Origin: Diploscapter coronatus
Taxonomy: Eukaryota; Nematoda; Chromadorea; Rhabditida; Rhabditidae
Length of the DNA stretch: 64,000 nt
Assembly: GCA_964036155.1 (NCBI GenBank)
Contig: OZ038423.1
Span: 65,673,249 to 65,737,248 of the forward strand
Direction: 5' to 3'
Part shown: piece by piece, positions 1 to 11,278 of the stretch
Layout of the letters: every line of letters begins with the position of its first letter
Numbering within the stretch: position 1 is the first letter of the stretch
The notes under the pieces: model-generated
Told to the model about the DNA's origin: nothing
The model's input: the letters and a program-made list of their open reading frames with translations, nothing else
The model's database searches: none
Position numbers and translations under genes: made by a program

Positions 1-1
1 T

Positions 2-704
2 ATTTGTGCACTTCTTTCGACATTGGCATATTTTGCATTCTATCATAAATTTCAAAGTCTCGCAAAATTAACAAGCCGGAATTATGGATCAGAAAATCGA
101 CGAATTCTATATCAGATGATGCCGTTTGCTTGTCAGCATGTAATATTTTGCCATTTTGTGATCATAGAAACTTACGATCAAAAGAAAAAATACGCCACAC
201 ATTCCAAAGAATATTATATAAACTATTTCTTTAGATGATTTGAGTTGGGTAATGTGTAGATTTGGCATTTTGGGGGAAATCTATTTTAGAGGGTTTCAAC
301 TATAAAGATTTTACGGTATGTAAAAAAGATATCTTATTTAGATTTTATCTATATTATTAATCAACCACATGTTATTTAACTATGAACATTTACTGACTAA
401 CTTTGTGTCTTTCAAAAGTGATCTTGAAGACGGGAACACAATGTCTGTAATATATTATAGTTTTATCAAATTTATCGATGCATATTTGTGGTCGATAACG
501 ATACCAGTCTCATTTATAATTTCTAGCCCTGCCAGACGAAAGGCTATAAAAAATCTATTTCGCATGCGGTGAGAAATTAACGTTTCTTGGGAATTTTATT
601 ATGAAATGATAATTCTGTTTAGAAGAAAAAAACAAATTTCGCCGCAACCATTAGTCCAAGTTTCGAGTGTGGGGCGGTCAACAATGACTCAAGTTTCGTC
701 GTAG
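2..704 (+). CDS. 7TM receptor, chemoreceptor-like, 3' end (partial)
   Basis: The 5' part lies outside the window. The frame is open from base 2 and encodes a hydrophobic stretch resembling TM5 (ICALLSTLAYFAFYHKF), a basic loop, then a TM6-like stretch (MMPFACQHVIFCHFVII). A second coding block ending at 568 holds a TM7-like segment (FIDAYLWSITIPVSF) followed by a basic helix-8-like stretch (SPARRKAIKNLF). A 54-bp intron (569-622, GT...TTTAG) joins the last exon 623-704, a Ser/Thr-rich cytoplasmic tail ending SSVGRSTMTQVSS and stop TAG at 702. The intron joining the two hydrophobic blocks, somewhere between about 190 and 420, is unresolved. The layout TM5, loop 3, TM6, TM7, basic tail is what a rhodopsin-like or nematode serpentine receptor would show, but no family-defining motif such as NPxxY is visible. 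It could be another polytopic protein. Confidence 0.5.
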
Positions 705-705
705 A

Positions 706-711
706 AATAAA
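706..711 (+). terminator. poly(A) signal AATAAA of the 7TM gene
   Basis: AATAAA begins one base after the TAG stop of the receptor gene. It is the nearest canonical polyadenylation hexamer on this strand, although it lies unusually close to the stop; further AT-rich candidates follow near 767. Confidence 0.4.
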
Positions 712-1811
712 ATCCTAAAATATAATTCTATTGTTTTATTCTTATTTGTTATAATATTTCATCCACAAATAAATTTATCAGTTTTAAATGTCGTCAGTCG
801 ATGAATGTTTAATGTACTAAAATCGAATAAATGCATCTGTCCATTCGCATGATTTTACACTAGCGTTCACTTCTAGAATGTATCAGAAGTAGATAGAATA
901 ACATCTGTAATTTTACAAAAATAATCGACCACAAGACTCATAAGATTGAAGTTCTCCATTTTATGTGTCGAATAGCTCGAAATTTACAGGGTATTCACAA
1001 AATTATGCCATAATTTAATTTACTATTGCTTCAGGATATCAAATTTAAAATAAATATTAGCCATTCGAAGGCTATTGTCAAAGATTCGACTACAAGTCCT
1101 CAATATGGTAATTCATTATCAAATGATAATGTATGTTGAATTATCAGTTTTTCTAGGTTCAATGTCACTCGAAAACCCACCATTTTCATATTTGAATTGG
1201 CGCCGTTTTATCCTCACTTGTTGCCAGTTATTACAATCCCTCTGATATTTATGCAAATTTTCATGAAATATTCGATTCATATGTTAGACAAGAGAATGAT
1301 GTTAGTCTCAATGATATCAATTGTTATAATACATTCTTAATTCAAGCGAAGCAACAAAATGGGTCTTTTCAGGGAAAACAACTTTCTTTCTGCCTTTCAA
1401 ATAAAATCTTTATTTTTGGAAAATTACCAAGAATAATGATTTTTGCAACTTGAGGCTTTATTATCCGATATTGCTGCAACTTCAAAGGTTTACTTATTTA
1501 ATGACCTTCTTTTATATTTTAATCCCAATTGTATTTGGTCCGAAATCACCGAGTTATCTGAAATAAACCCCTCATTGGTACAACTTGACAGTATTTTGTC
1601 ATTTTTAAGCGAATAATTATGCATTTACAAGAGAATAGTTATTACATTAGTGATGAAAACAAACGACTCTTCGTCTAGTAATTTTATTTTTGTGCATTGG
1701 TCTGGACACTATAGAACTATCTGACTGAGAATATGGATTTTCCTTATAAAATGGAGATTTATGCGGAATAATTTTGACACATCTAAATATTGATTTCTTT
1801 ATGAATATGAA
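712..1811. other. intergenic, nothing recognised
   Basis: AT-rich spacer between the plus-strand receptor and the convergent minus-strand channel gene. I see no ORF with coding character, no RNA gene and no repeated block until the MITE at 1812. Confidence 0.5.
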
Positions 1812-2236
1812 TTATTTTGCTTCCAGTTTGGAAGCGTTCCAAAATTTCGTTAGACCACTTCTTTCGAAGAGTCAGAACGTTGTTAATACCTCAAACTTGG
1901 GTAATTAAACCGAAGCTATCGGTGAAACATGGATTATATCAACACTTTGCGTTGTATTCCAAGCAAGAACGCTTTCTATTTGTGTTTCTTTTCCTCTCCA
2001 GCGAGAGACTAGCTGACAATTGACTAGAGGAGGCTGACAACTGAGAGAAATCAGACAGTGAAAAGGTTCAAATGCACTCCTGCTTGACATATGCGACGAA
2101 ATGTCTATATTTCCCGATTTTCACCGATAGCTTCGGTTTAATTACCCAAGTTTGAGGTATTAACAGCGTTCTGACTCTTCTTTTGAAGTGGTCTAACGAA
2201 ATTTTGAAACGCTTCCAAACTGGAAGCGAAATTTAT
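1812..2236. mobile_element. palindromic MITE, copy 1
   Basis: About 417 bp that folds back on itself and is flanked by TTAT at 1812-1815 and 2233-2236. The left end (1819 onward) and right end (to 2227) are inverted copies, and the arms stay alignable for roughly 150 bp. Conserved sub-blocks include AATTACCCAAGTTTGAGGTA on the right arm and its complement on the left. The extreme ends carry a mini-palindrome, GCTTCC-AGTTT-GGAAGC. No transposase ORF is present, so it is non-autonomous. A second copy lies at 5462-5952. The right edge is 8 bp from the stop codon of the channel gene, so the element sits in that gene's 3' UTR. Confidence 0.8.
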
Positions 2237-2237
2237 T
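2232..2237 (-). terminator. poly(A) signal AATAAA of the channel gene, at the MITE edge
   Basis: On the minus strand AATAAA occurs 7 nt beyond the TGA stop and overlaps the TTAT target-site repeat of the MITE. If functional, cleavage would fall inside the element. Confidence 0.45.
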
Positions 2238-2243
2238 CATTTC

Positions 2244-4472
2244 TCAAAGAAGTAAAAACAGAATAAAATTAACTAGATTTCCTATTTCCAGTAGAACAAG
2301 GCAAAATTTTAGCAGAATAAGCGATTGAATACATCTGAAATGATTTTTTACAGAAAATAACCGAGGGAAAATCTCACGTCATTTTTGAGCTCGGCTCTTT
2401 TTCCGACTTCTTTATTTCCTGCACTTTATTCATATCTTCGTCTCTTTTTGTGGATCTACGGATCCAAACAGCCCATTTTCCGACGTAAGGGGCTGATAAA
2501 GAGACACCCACAGCCAGAGACATCAGGCAAAAATTGACTATTGCAAATATGGCTGAAATTTGATATTTCGAATGGCCTGCTTCCCGAACTTCCCACCTAG
2601 CTTAGGCAAAGCTTTGGTCTTTGGCAGGGAATCGGCCATAATTCCAAGCAGAAAAGTCAGACTCATCATGTTGCTGAGGGTAATGTTGATTTTCTCAGAT
2701 TTAGCGATATTCCTGAACATTTCGTGAATAAAGTAATAGATAATAACTGAGCATCACCTTAGAAATACACCATAAATACAGATTACGTTGATAATGAATG
2801 AAGGAAATGCCAAAACTACAACATAAAATGTTGAGTTTCTTTTGAGCGTAATTGAAAATGTACTCTGAAAGATAATATTACAACTTGAAAAACGAAGCCG
2901 AATGAATAGCTTACAATATCTCGAGTCACTACGTCTCCTGTATTCAAAAATGTGCTTGTTATGTTAAATCCTAATGATAACCACTCTCCAGTGCCCTAGG
3001 ATTAAGAAGATTTTATCTGTGATAGTATCAGAGTTGGAAGAAATCGTGCTATACAAAACTACGAACAAATCGTTTCAGCTATTTTCAAGTTTCAAATTTA
3101 CATTTCGGTTTAGGTAGACGGCGATTTTGGAAATAAAATAACATTCTCTTGACAAACGTTTGCAATATCTTCTTCTAGTCTCTTTGAAAAGTGTTAGATT
3201 TCGCTTTACTTTCCTAATCAATAATTAAAATTACCGGGCTGTCTTCAGCCATTAGGACATCCATTTCTGAATAAGCGTAAGGCCAGATCTTGTATTCAAA
3301 AATCGAAGAAACTGTGGACACAAGTCTAATGTTGCATGTCTGAGTATCCATGGGAAACGAATCTAACTAAAAGGCGAGAACGATTTCAATCGAGTTGCAA
3401 GGAATTTCTTACTTGCATTGGGCAATTTATTCCTAGAGCGACAGAATAGAAGAAGGTAACTTCCCCATCATAGGTTACCTAACGATTTAGTGAGTAATGA
3501 AAATGATATCCAATTCTTACAATAGCGACTTTTTGATAATCTTCTCGGTAATCGACAGCTTGAGTGGCAGCCAAGATAGTTAGTTCCGGAACCCATATTT
3601 CATTGATATTGACGTAGAAGTGGTCTATGTCTCCATATTCCTTTGGATTCCAACGAAGTCTAATAGTGTGTTGATGAAATAAAGTAGCAAGAGAAGTTTG
3701 GAAACAAATGGATGAGTTTTGGAATAATAAATATCTAGATTTCTTTCTCCTGTCTTTCTCATTAATTTTCGACACACGCATTTTCACATCATTTGATCGA
3801 AACAAGAATTTGCAATTTCAATTCCGCCTGCTATTTCTTCTTCGTATAAATGATTTTCACGACTTCCTGCAGGAAAGACCGCACTTCAGCACTGTACGAG
3901 TTCAGATTCATGACTAGCGTTATGAAATATCTTTGTAATGCAAAAATCAACCAAATCAGACAGAGAAATTTCAGAAAGTTTCCTTGCTAGTATATTTTTC
4001 CAAATAAAATACTCAAAGAAATATGTAAGTGTATACCTATCATCAGTCCAAATGAGCATAGAACTGAACACAAATTGCGCTTCTTCCCTTTGTTGATCGA
4101 GCAGTAGTAATTTCAAATACATTAGTATCACTTGCACTCCAAACATTTGACTCTCAAATTTCTCATACAATTCCATTGTAAAGTTAGTTGTATTCGCAGC
4201 TAAACTATCGGATTTAATGACTTATCAAGGAATGACACAGTGCTTACAAACACTCATAATCGGGGCAAGATGCTTTCGATAGTTTCTGAAGAGATCGTCG
4301 AATAATTTAGTTTGGGTTTGTAGATATGCGAGTTTTTGAGGCGTTGGAGCTAAAGATTCATATAATAAATTGCTGTTACGAAAATTCTAAACATACGCGG
4401 ACTAGCTGTTCCATTAATGTTCACTGCATCGGAAGTAGGTAATTGGCAGACAATCAATAGCAGGAATAGCAT
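2244..4472 (-). CDS. Cys-loop ligand-gated ion channel subunit (nAChR-like)
   Basis: Eleven exons assemble to 1,248 nt, 415 aa: 4472-4397, 4349-4248, 4199-4037, 3659-3521, 3478-3413, 3366-3235, 2995-2915, 2864-2758, 2712-2597, 2552-2378 and 2334-2244, all with GT...AG introns and consistent phase. The protein has a signal peptide (MLFLLLIVC), an N-terminal helix (KLFDDLFRNYRKHLAP), the loop-D/A region WTDDRLRWNPKEYG, and IW-PEL. The signature Cys loop CPMQLDSFPMDTQTC has exactly 13 residues between cysteines (C179, C193). M1 is at about 259-280, M2 about 293-315 (SEKINITLSNMMSLTFL), M3 about 328-350, then a short cytoplasmic loop and M4 near the C terminus. There is no vicinal Cys pair in loop C, so it is a non-alpha type. 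The Glu before M2 (SEK) argues for a cation channel. Ligand and partners cannot be told from sequence. The start codon gives a good signal peptide. Confidence 0.93.
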
Positions 4473-4579
4473 TTGTCATCAAGCAACAATTGCAATTCCG
4501 TTATTGCTTATATTTCGCAAAATATACTTGCATTTTCTTTCAGAATGCATGTAATTTGAGCTTTTTTGAGTGGTAAATT

Positions 4580-5318
4580 AAGAGTGAATGTCAGTAAGGA
4601 CCAAAGTCGGTATAAACAGGGGTTCGTCGATTTGGCTGATTTTCACATATATAGTATAGTTTTCACGCTGATTCTCGTGGTGCTATTCGTTTTTCATAAA
4701 ATGCAGATGGGTGGAGTTATGCTAATTTCAAGTTTTTACATATTCAATATCAAAACACAAACTCGTAACTTTCTTATTTCTGAACCAAATCGAAGGGGTT
4801 TTCAGCATTAGATAACCCATGAAAAATTCTAGAATGTAGCTACGACCACTTGCTACCATCAATAATTTTCCCCCAAAAATAATATCAACAAAGTTTATTT
4901 TCGAGTATTTTTCTACTCCAAATCTACAAATAAAGAAAATAATAATGACATTTGGTGTGAAATACAGCAAGATATGAATTTTTGAAACTTACTGTCCCAA
5001 AGGCACTTTGTAATAATTGATCATCATACTTCAAAGATTATTATTTTATTGCTTAATAATCTAAAGACTAAATGCTGTTCAATAAAAGGAATTATTCAAT
5101 TTGGTCCAGAAATAAAAAAGATGAATCTTTTCCCAAGGTTGGGTCTGGAAAACTTACGAACTATTATAATCCACTACAATAATCGATTTTTGAAAAACGG
5201 ATAGCACCACGAGAATCAGCGTGAAAACTATACTATATATGTGAAAATCAGCCAAATCGACGAACCCCTGGTCCGCATCTCTTCCTTGAGACTTTGCCTT
5301 TTACTGACATTCACTCTT
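4580..5318. repeat. fold-back inverted repeat, about 80-bp near-identical arms
   Basis: Bases 4617-4696 and 5191-5270 are inverted copies with a single mismatch (TATTCG against TATCCG). Outside them, 4580-4597 and 5301-5318 are again perfectly complementary (AAGAGTGAATGTCAGTAA), separated from the core by unrelated sequence. The spacer between the core arms is 494 bp. The high identity implies a recent duplication-inversion or active gene conversion. The arms encode a hydrophobic stretch (FTLILVVL) in one frame. Confidence 0.85.
4728..5027 (-). CDS. small hypothetical protein inside the fold-back repeat
   Basis: Two possible exons (5027-4993 and 4923-4728) separated by a 69-bp intron with a strong GTAAGT donor and TTTGTAG acceptor give a 76-aa product beginning MMINYYKVPLGQFGVEKYSK, with a moderately hydrophobic middle and a basic tail. 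No family is recognised. It fills the spacer of the inverted repeat, and another potential exon on the same strand (about 5271-5156, encoding a hydrophobic segment and ending in GTAAG) lies just upstream. It may therefore be a remnant of a membrane-protein gene carried by the duplication. Equally it could be chance. Confidence 0.25.
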
Positions 5319-5461
5319 AAATAGTGCACAATTCCCTAGCACTCTGAGAAAGATATCAGCAGATCAATTGTTTCCGTATCTGCATAAAATGCCATCACAT
5401 GGAACTCCATTGGCATGCTTGATTTGACTGATTTTGTGTAGAAATTGAAATTCACGTGGAG

Positions 5462-5952
5462 TTATTTTGCTTCTCGCTTTGAGAGGCGTTCCAAAATTTC
5501 GTTAGACCACTTCTTTCGAAGAGTCAACGTCGTTAATACCTCAAACTTGGGTAATTAAACCGAAGCTATAGATGAAACATGGATTATATCAACACTTTGC
5601 GTTGTATTCCAAGCAAGAGTGTATTTGAACCCTTTCACTGCCTGGTTTCCTTTCTCTCGCCGACTCGGCTCTTTTCCCTTCTCAAATAGACGTTCTATTT
5701 CTCTCATTGGCCGGAGGGGGAAAGGGAGTAAGGGGAAAACGGAAAGAGCAAGGAAGATGAAGAGAAATCAGACAGTGAGAGGATTCAAATTCATTCTTGC
5801 TTGGAATACGATACAGCGTGTTCATATTTGCTGATTTTCACCGATAGCTTCGGTTTAATTACCCAAGTTTGAGGTATGAATAACGTTCTGACTCTTCGAA
5901 AGAAGTGGTCCAGCGAAATTTTGGAACGCTTCCAAATGGAAGCACAAATTAT
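5462..5952. mobile_element. palindromic MITE, copy 2
   Basis: Same family as 1812-2236: inverted arms with the shared block containing AATTACCCAAGTTTGAGGTA, and TTAT at 5462-5465 and 5949-5952. The centre is longer and different from copy 1, with CT-rich then GA-rich halves that are themselves self-complementary. The left terminal mini-palindrome differs from copy 1 (GCTTCTC-GCTTT-GAGAGGC) but is still nearly self-pairing. No ORF of a transposase. The right edge is 22 bp beyond the stop of GH27 gene A, again in a 3' UTR. Confidence 0.8.
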
Positions 5953-5974
5953 ATGAGAAGAAAATGAGAATATT

Positions 5975-8433
5975 TTATTTTTTATCCAAATAATGATTTT
6001 TATCTAATAAGTTGAGAGGGTTGAAACGAAGCATCGCATCCAACAATCCGTTGTAACTATTGTTGCTATTTGCACTCTGACTTGTTCTATCCGAATCACT
6101 TGTGGCAGGTCCAATAGCGACCAATTTAATGAATAATGAGCCTGCAGGCGATAATTTACCCGCTATATAATTTCCTATAAAAACCATTTTAATTTATAGA
6201 TCTATTCTTTTCAAAAAATATCTTACGTGGTTTCATTATTTCACTTTTTCTATGACTCTTCCAAATATTCGTCACCACATATCCATGCTCATTATCCAAT
6301 CCGAGTTTTGATATTTTCATGATGTATTTCTAAAATTTGAATAGAAGACTAAGTGATACAGATGCACACAAGAATTTAAAACAATGCATGAAAGTTTTAT
6401 CGACTATTTAAACAACCCATTTTACTAAATTGATTTTGATAAAACTTGGAACAAATGATTAACGATATTGAATCGTAAAAATTCTTATTTCGTCTAGAGA
6501 AAATCCATAAAATTGACGAGTAAGCATTTTAAGAAGAAAAAAACTTTTATTCAAATCAGTGCGTTACTGTGCATTTTCACAGCTAAATCCAGTAATATTT
6601 CACTTACATGTGTAACATTTTCATTCATATTGACCACAGCGATTGCATATGACATTTTCCCTTCGATCACCGGATTTATTTCTTTCACGAAGTATAAAAT
6701 ATCCTTTTCCTAAATTATCGCATTAATAATTTATTGAAATCTCGCACAAACCTTCTTGACGACTTTCCCGAATTTAACCATGCTATCTTGATTAATGGCA
6801 ATAGCTTCCTTATTCAGCAGGATCTCTTTGAATTTCTGATCGATCTTTCTCAAATCTGTCGAAATCAAAAGTGGTGCCGACCAAATGCACCTAAGATTGA
6901 TATGATTTAGTTAGAATCGTTCCCTTCGCATACCAGACTGTAAACTGAGTCTTTGCCATTTCAACTGTAATATTGTCGTTTCCAATAACAAGCTGAATTT
7001 ATGATAATGATAAAAGAAAAGGCCTAATAACTTAAAATAAACAAACGTCATACAGATTTATTGCGCAAAATTAGCATGTTTTGGAGATTTTTTGACAATA
7101 TTTAAATGGTATGCAACACCTATTTTTCATAGTAAAAATTTTTATCATTCAACTCTTTCAATTAGTCAATATCTGACAATAACTCTCATTGTTTTTCCTG
7201 CAAACAACAAACCATATCAGGGTCATTAAGTGCGGCGGGTCCATGCACACTTGCGAGAACGTCCTGATTTTCAACCATATAGTTTATCACATCTCGCACA
7301 GTGTCCCAGTGATTCCTCACGTCTTTGTAGTTCCTCCAAATGTTGCAAACTTTTGATACTTCAGTGTAATTCGCCTGGATGTAAAATTATTCTAGGGAAA
7401 ATTATTTTGAATGGTATTAACAGTCTTATTGACTTTCCACAATTCGTACGGCCATTCGCACATGTAGATTATTTGATTCTTCAGCGAAGTCAAGGCCTTT
7501 CCCATTTCAACGTGAGCTGAATTTATTTAGTTTTGTTTTAGTTTCTAGAGGGCTTATTAGCCATATTCGAGTTGATCATCTTCGATGAAACATCCGTCCA
7601 TTTTTATGTAGTCAATATTCCACTCGTCAAATGTCTTGGCATCGACCTAATTTGCTTAGGAATCAAATCATTTTTGAGATCAATGAACAAAATGTGCAAT
7701 TTACCTCAAAATAACCGAAAGATCCAGGAAATCCTGCACACGTCTTCATGCCAACATCTGCATACACGCCGAGTTTCAGTCCTTGTTTATGAACCTATGA
7801 AAAATACTGTTTCAAAATAACTGGCAATAATTCAAAGGTTACATAATCAGAAAGTTTCCTGATTCCCGAGGGAAATCGTGTTTGATTCGGAGAAAGTTTC
7901 CCTTGGTCAGTTCTGTTGTTGGCCAACCCTAAAACAGACGAAAATATCGAAGAAAAATCTCAATAAAATCTGATACAGCAATCATCGATGTTGACATATT
8001 TGTACCCAGCATCACTATATCCCTCCTTTTCTTAATTCAAAATATTTAACTAAATGAATAATGATGAATCCACTTGCTCATTATATCAGCAATATCCTGA
8101 AATTGAATTAATGAAACGTGAGAATCATTCAATTTTATTCAAGAGTCAAAGAAGATCGGGATTTAAAAATAGTCCACCTTGAAGAGTTGCTCGTTTATGC
8201 AATCATCGGGATGATTGATGCAATCCATTTCACATTCAAATGCTGCCCAACTATAAAATGAAGTTGTATGGAAGTTCTTTTTTCTATTTTTACCTATTGA
8301 ATCCTAATGGAGGGGTCCTGAATTCTATTCTATCGCTTTTCTTAATTTTATAATCTTACAATGGAATGTTATGCTTGACAATTGCTACTAATGATAGCGG
8401 AATAAATAGCAGAAATAAGACTAGAAATTTCAT
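5975..8433 (-). CDS. GH27 glycosidase A (alpha-galactosidase/NAGA family)
   Basis: Fifteen exons assemble to 1,365 nt, 454 aa: 8433-8360, 8317-8294, 8250-8178, 8096-8078, 8030-7977, 7928-7843, 7794-7705, 7646-7562, 7516-7422, 7374-7213, 6992-6934, 6890-6752, 6709-6608, 6329-6227, 6174-5975. It is a retaining glycosidase of the secretory pathway: signal peptide ([17 protein letters not shown]), then [25 protein letters not shown], nucleophile Asp157 in YIKMDGC, the acid/base Asp in RNYKDV, NDPDMLVIGN and [10 protein letters not shown]. The substrate-selecting motif is CEWPYE, keeping the Glu of alpha-galactosidase but not its Leu. The roughly 60-residue C-terminal tail (Ser/Asn-rich) is absent from B and C. 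Two introns use GC donors (8077-8031 with GCAAGT; 7561-7517 with GCTAAT). AATAAA overlaps the stop codon, and a MITE follows immediately. Closest relative here is gene B. Confidence 0.9.
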
Positions 8434-11278
8434 AATCCCTATAGATTTTCTAAATAAAAGATCTTCTTTTAAATATGAAATTCTGTAACTATTTTAAACC
8501 AAACTATGGCGACAATATTTCGAATAATAAGTTCCAGAAGTATAATTCAAAAAAACTAATTAAAAATCTAATGTCGTGTCCGAGTGGAGAGTAAAAATGC
8601 TTTATTGAAGATGTATTTAATTAACACTAGAACTCCTTTTGATATACTGAATAAGTAACTGCGAATGTTCTCACAAAAACTTGGCATCATTGAACTGCTC
8701 TTGGGACAAGCTTCTAATGATATAGGCCTTGTCCGGTAATTCGCGTTTCTTATAGTGATCACTTCTTGTCAGTTATGTCTGCCTATTTGTACCACTAGAC
8801 ACATGAGAAATGGTAAATGAACTGGGAAACCAGACACATAAAAAACATATAAGTGAAAAACCCCAGTTAATTTGATAACAACTTTGGACTGAAACTAAAT
8901 GAACTCGGCGATACTAGTCGGAGATTGAACTTTACAACAGTCCTACCAAAAATAGTAGATAGTATTATTGGCTATCGATTAACGAATATAAAAAAAAAAC
9001 TATAATTAATGAGCAATTATTAAGTTGCTGGTTGCAACATCTAACATTATTGAATGTTTGATTTTTCTTCTTCAATTCGTGCTGTGAGGTAGTAGTTAGC
9101 TACAATGATTTTAGTTTGATTGATTCTGTAATATAAACAGACAGAAAGAAGATTGACCTCTGATAAAGGACATAAATATACACGCTGCCTCAGGAGAATA
9201 TGAAGAGTCCAGCTGATAAAAAAGAAATGATTTATTGCACTAAACTGCAAAGAATAGCTATACTATCACATGCCGCGGCTAAAAATCTCTTCATGAAGTG
9301 GTGACCATGAGTTTGGAATAATTATCATTGCTATGCAGCCTAGTTTATCTTTTTATCGTAAACCAATTCTAATGAAACTTGGCAAGAGTTCATAATCCAG
9401 AGGAATGTTTGTGTGAAAAATTTCACTCAAATTGGTCCATGATAATTGAATCTACCAGGTTGCATTTATGATCATAATTGGTCGAAACTTCTGGCCGCCA
9501 CTACATTTTCTTATTTGAAAAATTTGAGATTGAAATTTCATTCAGAAATATTCATTCCATTATGCTAACAATAGATAGGATAATGATTTAAAAAATACAC
9601 GTTAAATATATTTACAACAAATTCGGTAAAAAACAGATTAAATGGCACTTTATTGACTCGCTCTCAACTAATAATACACGGATAAAATTGAAATAGATGA
9701 AGTAGGGTCCCGAAGCTTCACCCCCTTGCAAAATTGCGTTTTTGGTAGAAGCGTGGTATTTTGAAATAGGAAATTCGGAAAGGAAGTACCCTAAAAACTC
9801 AAAATGTCTCAAATAGCATCATAGATCGACGATAAACCTGATGAAATGGTCCTGTGCAAAAAAAATCAGGTTAAAATATCCGCGCACAAATAATATTTCA
9901 TTTGTGAAAAATGTGTTCATTTTGGGTGGTGCATTTTTTCAATTTTTTATTTTGATTTTTTCTTCACGAAAGTCTTATTTGCATCCCTCCCTAGTGACAT
10001 TTCTGCACACAAATTTTGCCCGAAACATAAATTCAGCATATCTGCTTGGGGACCCTATAGATGAAGCGATGATGAAGCAACAGTGAAACTACACGTTTGA
10101 CCCGTATGTTCATTGAAAAGCAATGTTGAAATGAAACATCAACCTTTATAGCGATATCCATAACAAATGTTAGCTATAAAAACGAAGAGCTTTAAAGCTA
10201 TTGTCAAATGAATAATGAAATGACGTAACCTGGAAAAGTGGTAGTGAGAAGTGGAGTAGTTCATTTCAAAAATACCGAGGTGCGTTTATTGCTTTACTGA
10301 ATTATTCAACGATTATTTATCACACCTCGTGTAGAAAGGAAAGTTGGTTGCAAAAAGAGACGATCATTCTCCATCTTTTCCAATTTTCAACTACCGGGAC
10401 TTTTAAAAAATAGTAATGCATCTACGAAATAATAAAAAGGTATTTAGAACCAAGACTCGCTACTAAATCATTCGTAGAAGCGACACTACTCGTCCCACTA
10501 TTACCTTATAACTTTTCCAGCTACCATTGCTTGATAAAATCTAGCCAAAATTCAACATAGTCAAATTCTGTTCGGTTATGAACTATAATAGGATCTAAAT
10601 CTGACTAATGTCGTTTGAAGTAAAGAAAGGAAAAATGAACAGAGTTAATAAATATCTGAATGTTGAATGAATAAACATAAATAGTTCGGTTAATAAGGCA
10701 AGACTTGAAATCGGTTGGGATATCACGAAACGCGAGATTGGATAATAATAATAATAAAGCGAAAAAGATATGGTCATTGGAATGGAAGTAAAATGCAAGT
10801 ATAGGAGAAGAGAGGAGAGGAAGAAGGAAGGGAAGAATATGGAATGTGAATTGACAGAGCTGGCCGAGTTGACAGGGGACGATTGTTGGACTGAATTTGA
10901 GCAGCACGATTCAGCGCTTCAAAAGGGGAATCGATAGAATCTTCTTCCACATTGCGTCACGAGTTCTAGATGACAAATTATTGATTTTTTTGTTTGTAGA
11001 CTAAAGATAATCGTATCTCCTACAAGTCTCATCGATGGGCTTTCAAGGAGGAAAACGTTGTTTAACTAATAGGAATAGAATAGAATTTATGCTAAAAAAT
11101 ATAAAACCTGAATTCTTCTCTTCGCTTTCAGACAAAATAATCGAAAATTGAAACGTGCAAAATACGAAGAATAGAGAAATGCACTTTTCTTTTTGCAATA
11201 TATGAAAGCATTTTCATTGCGCTACCTTATTGGAATTTGAGAACGCTATCAAAATTGTTTTTGTAATAAATAAAGCGC
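8434..11278. other. intergenic; one degenerate repeat copy, no gene recognised
   Basis: About 2.8 kb between the start of GH27 gene A and the end of the PHYHIP-like gene. Apart from a copy of a dispersed repeat at 9825-10060, I see only AT-rich sequence. The open frames at 9841-10086 and 10605-10907 lack coding character. Confidence 0.5.
9825..10060 (+). repeat. dispersed repeat family R1, copy 1
   Basis: Shares an ordered series of blocks with 11592-11855: ATCGACGATAAACCTGATGAAA-like start, a CAAAAATCAG-like block, GTGTTCATTT, TTGATTTTTTCTT, then AAAGTC followed by a GCATC block. Degenerate, non-coding, ends not sharply defined. Confidence 0.55.

Noticed and set aside
2374..2376. TGA at the end of the M3 exon as the stop of the channel gene
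   Set aside because: A GTGAG donor overlaps it, and splicing over 43 bp restores M4 and a total length divisible by three.
7213..7374. NDPDM motif of the GH27 genes as the acid/base Asp
   Set aside because: By the family numbering the acid/base Asp lies earlier, in the WRN-x-x-D stretch; NDPDM is conserved but not that residue.
10605..10907. 100-aa Phe/Leu-rich minus-strand ORF
   Set aside because: Low-complexity, two frames open at once, no neighbouring exon.
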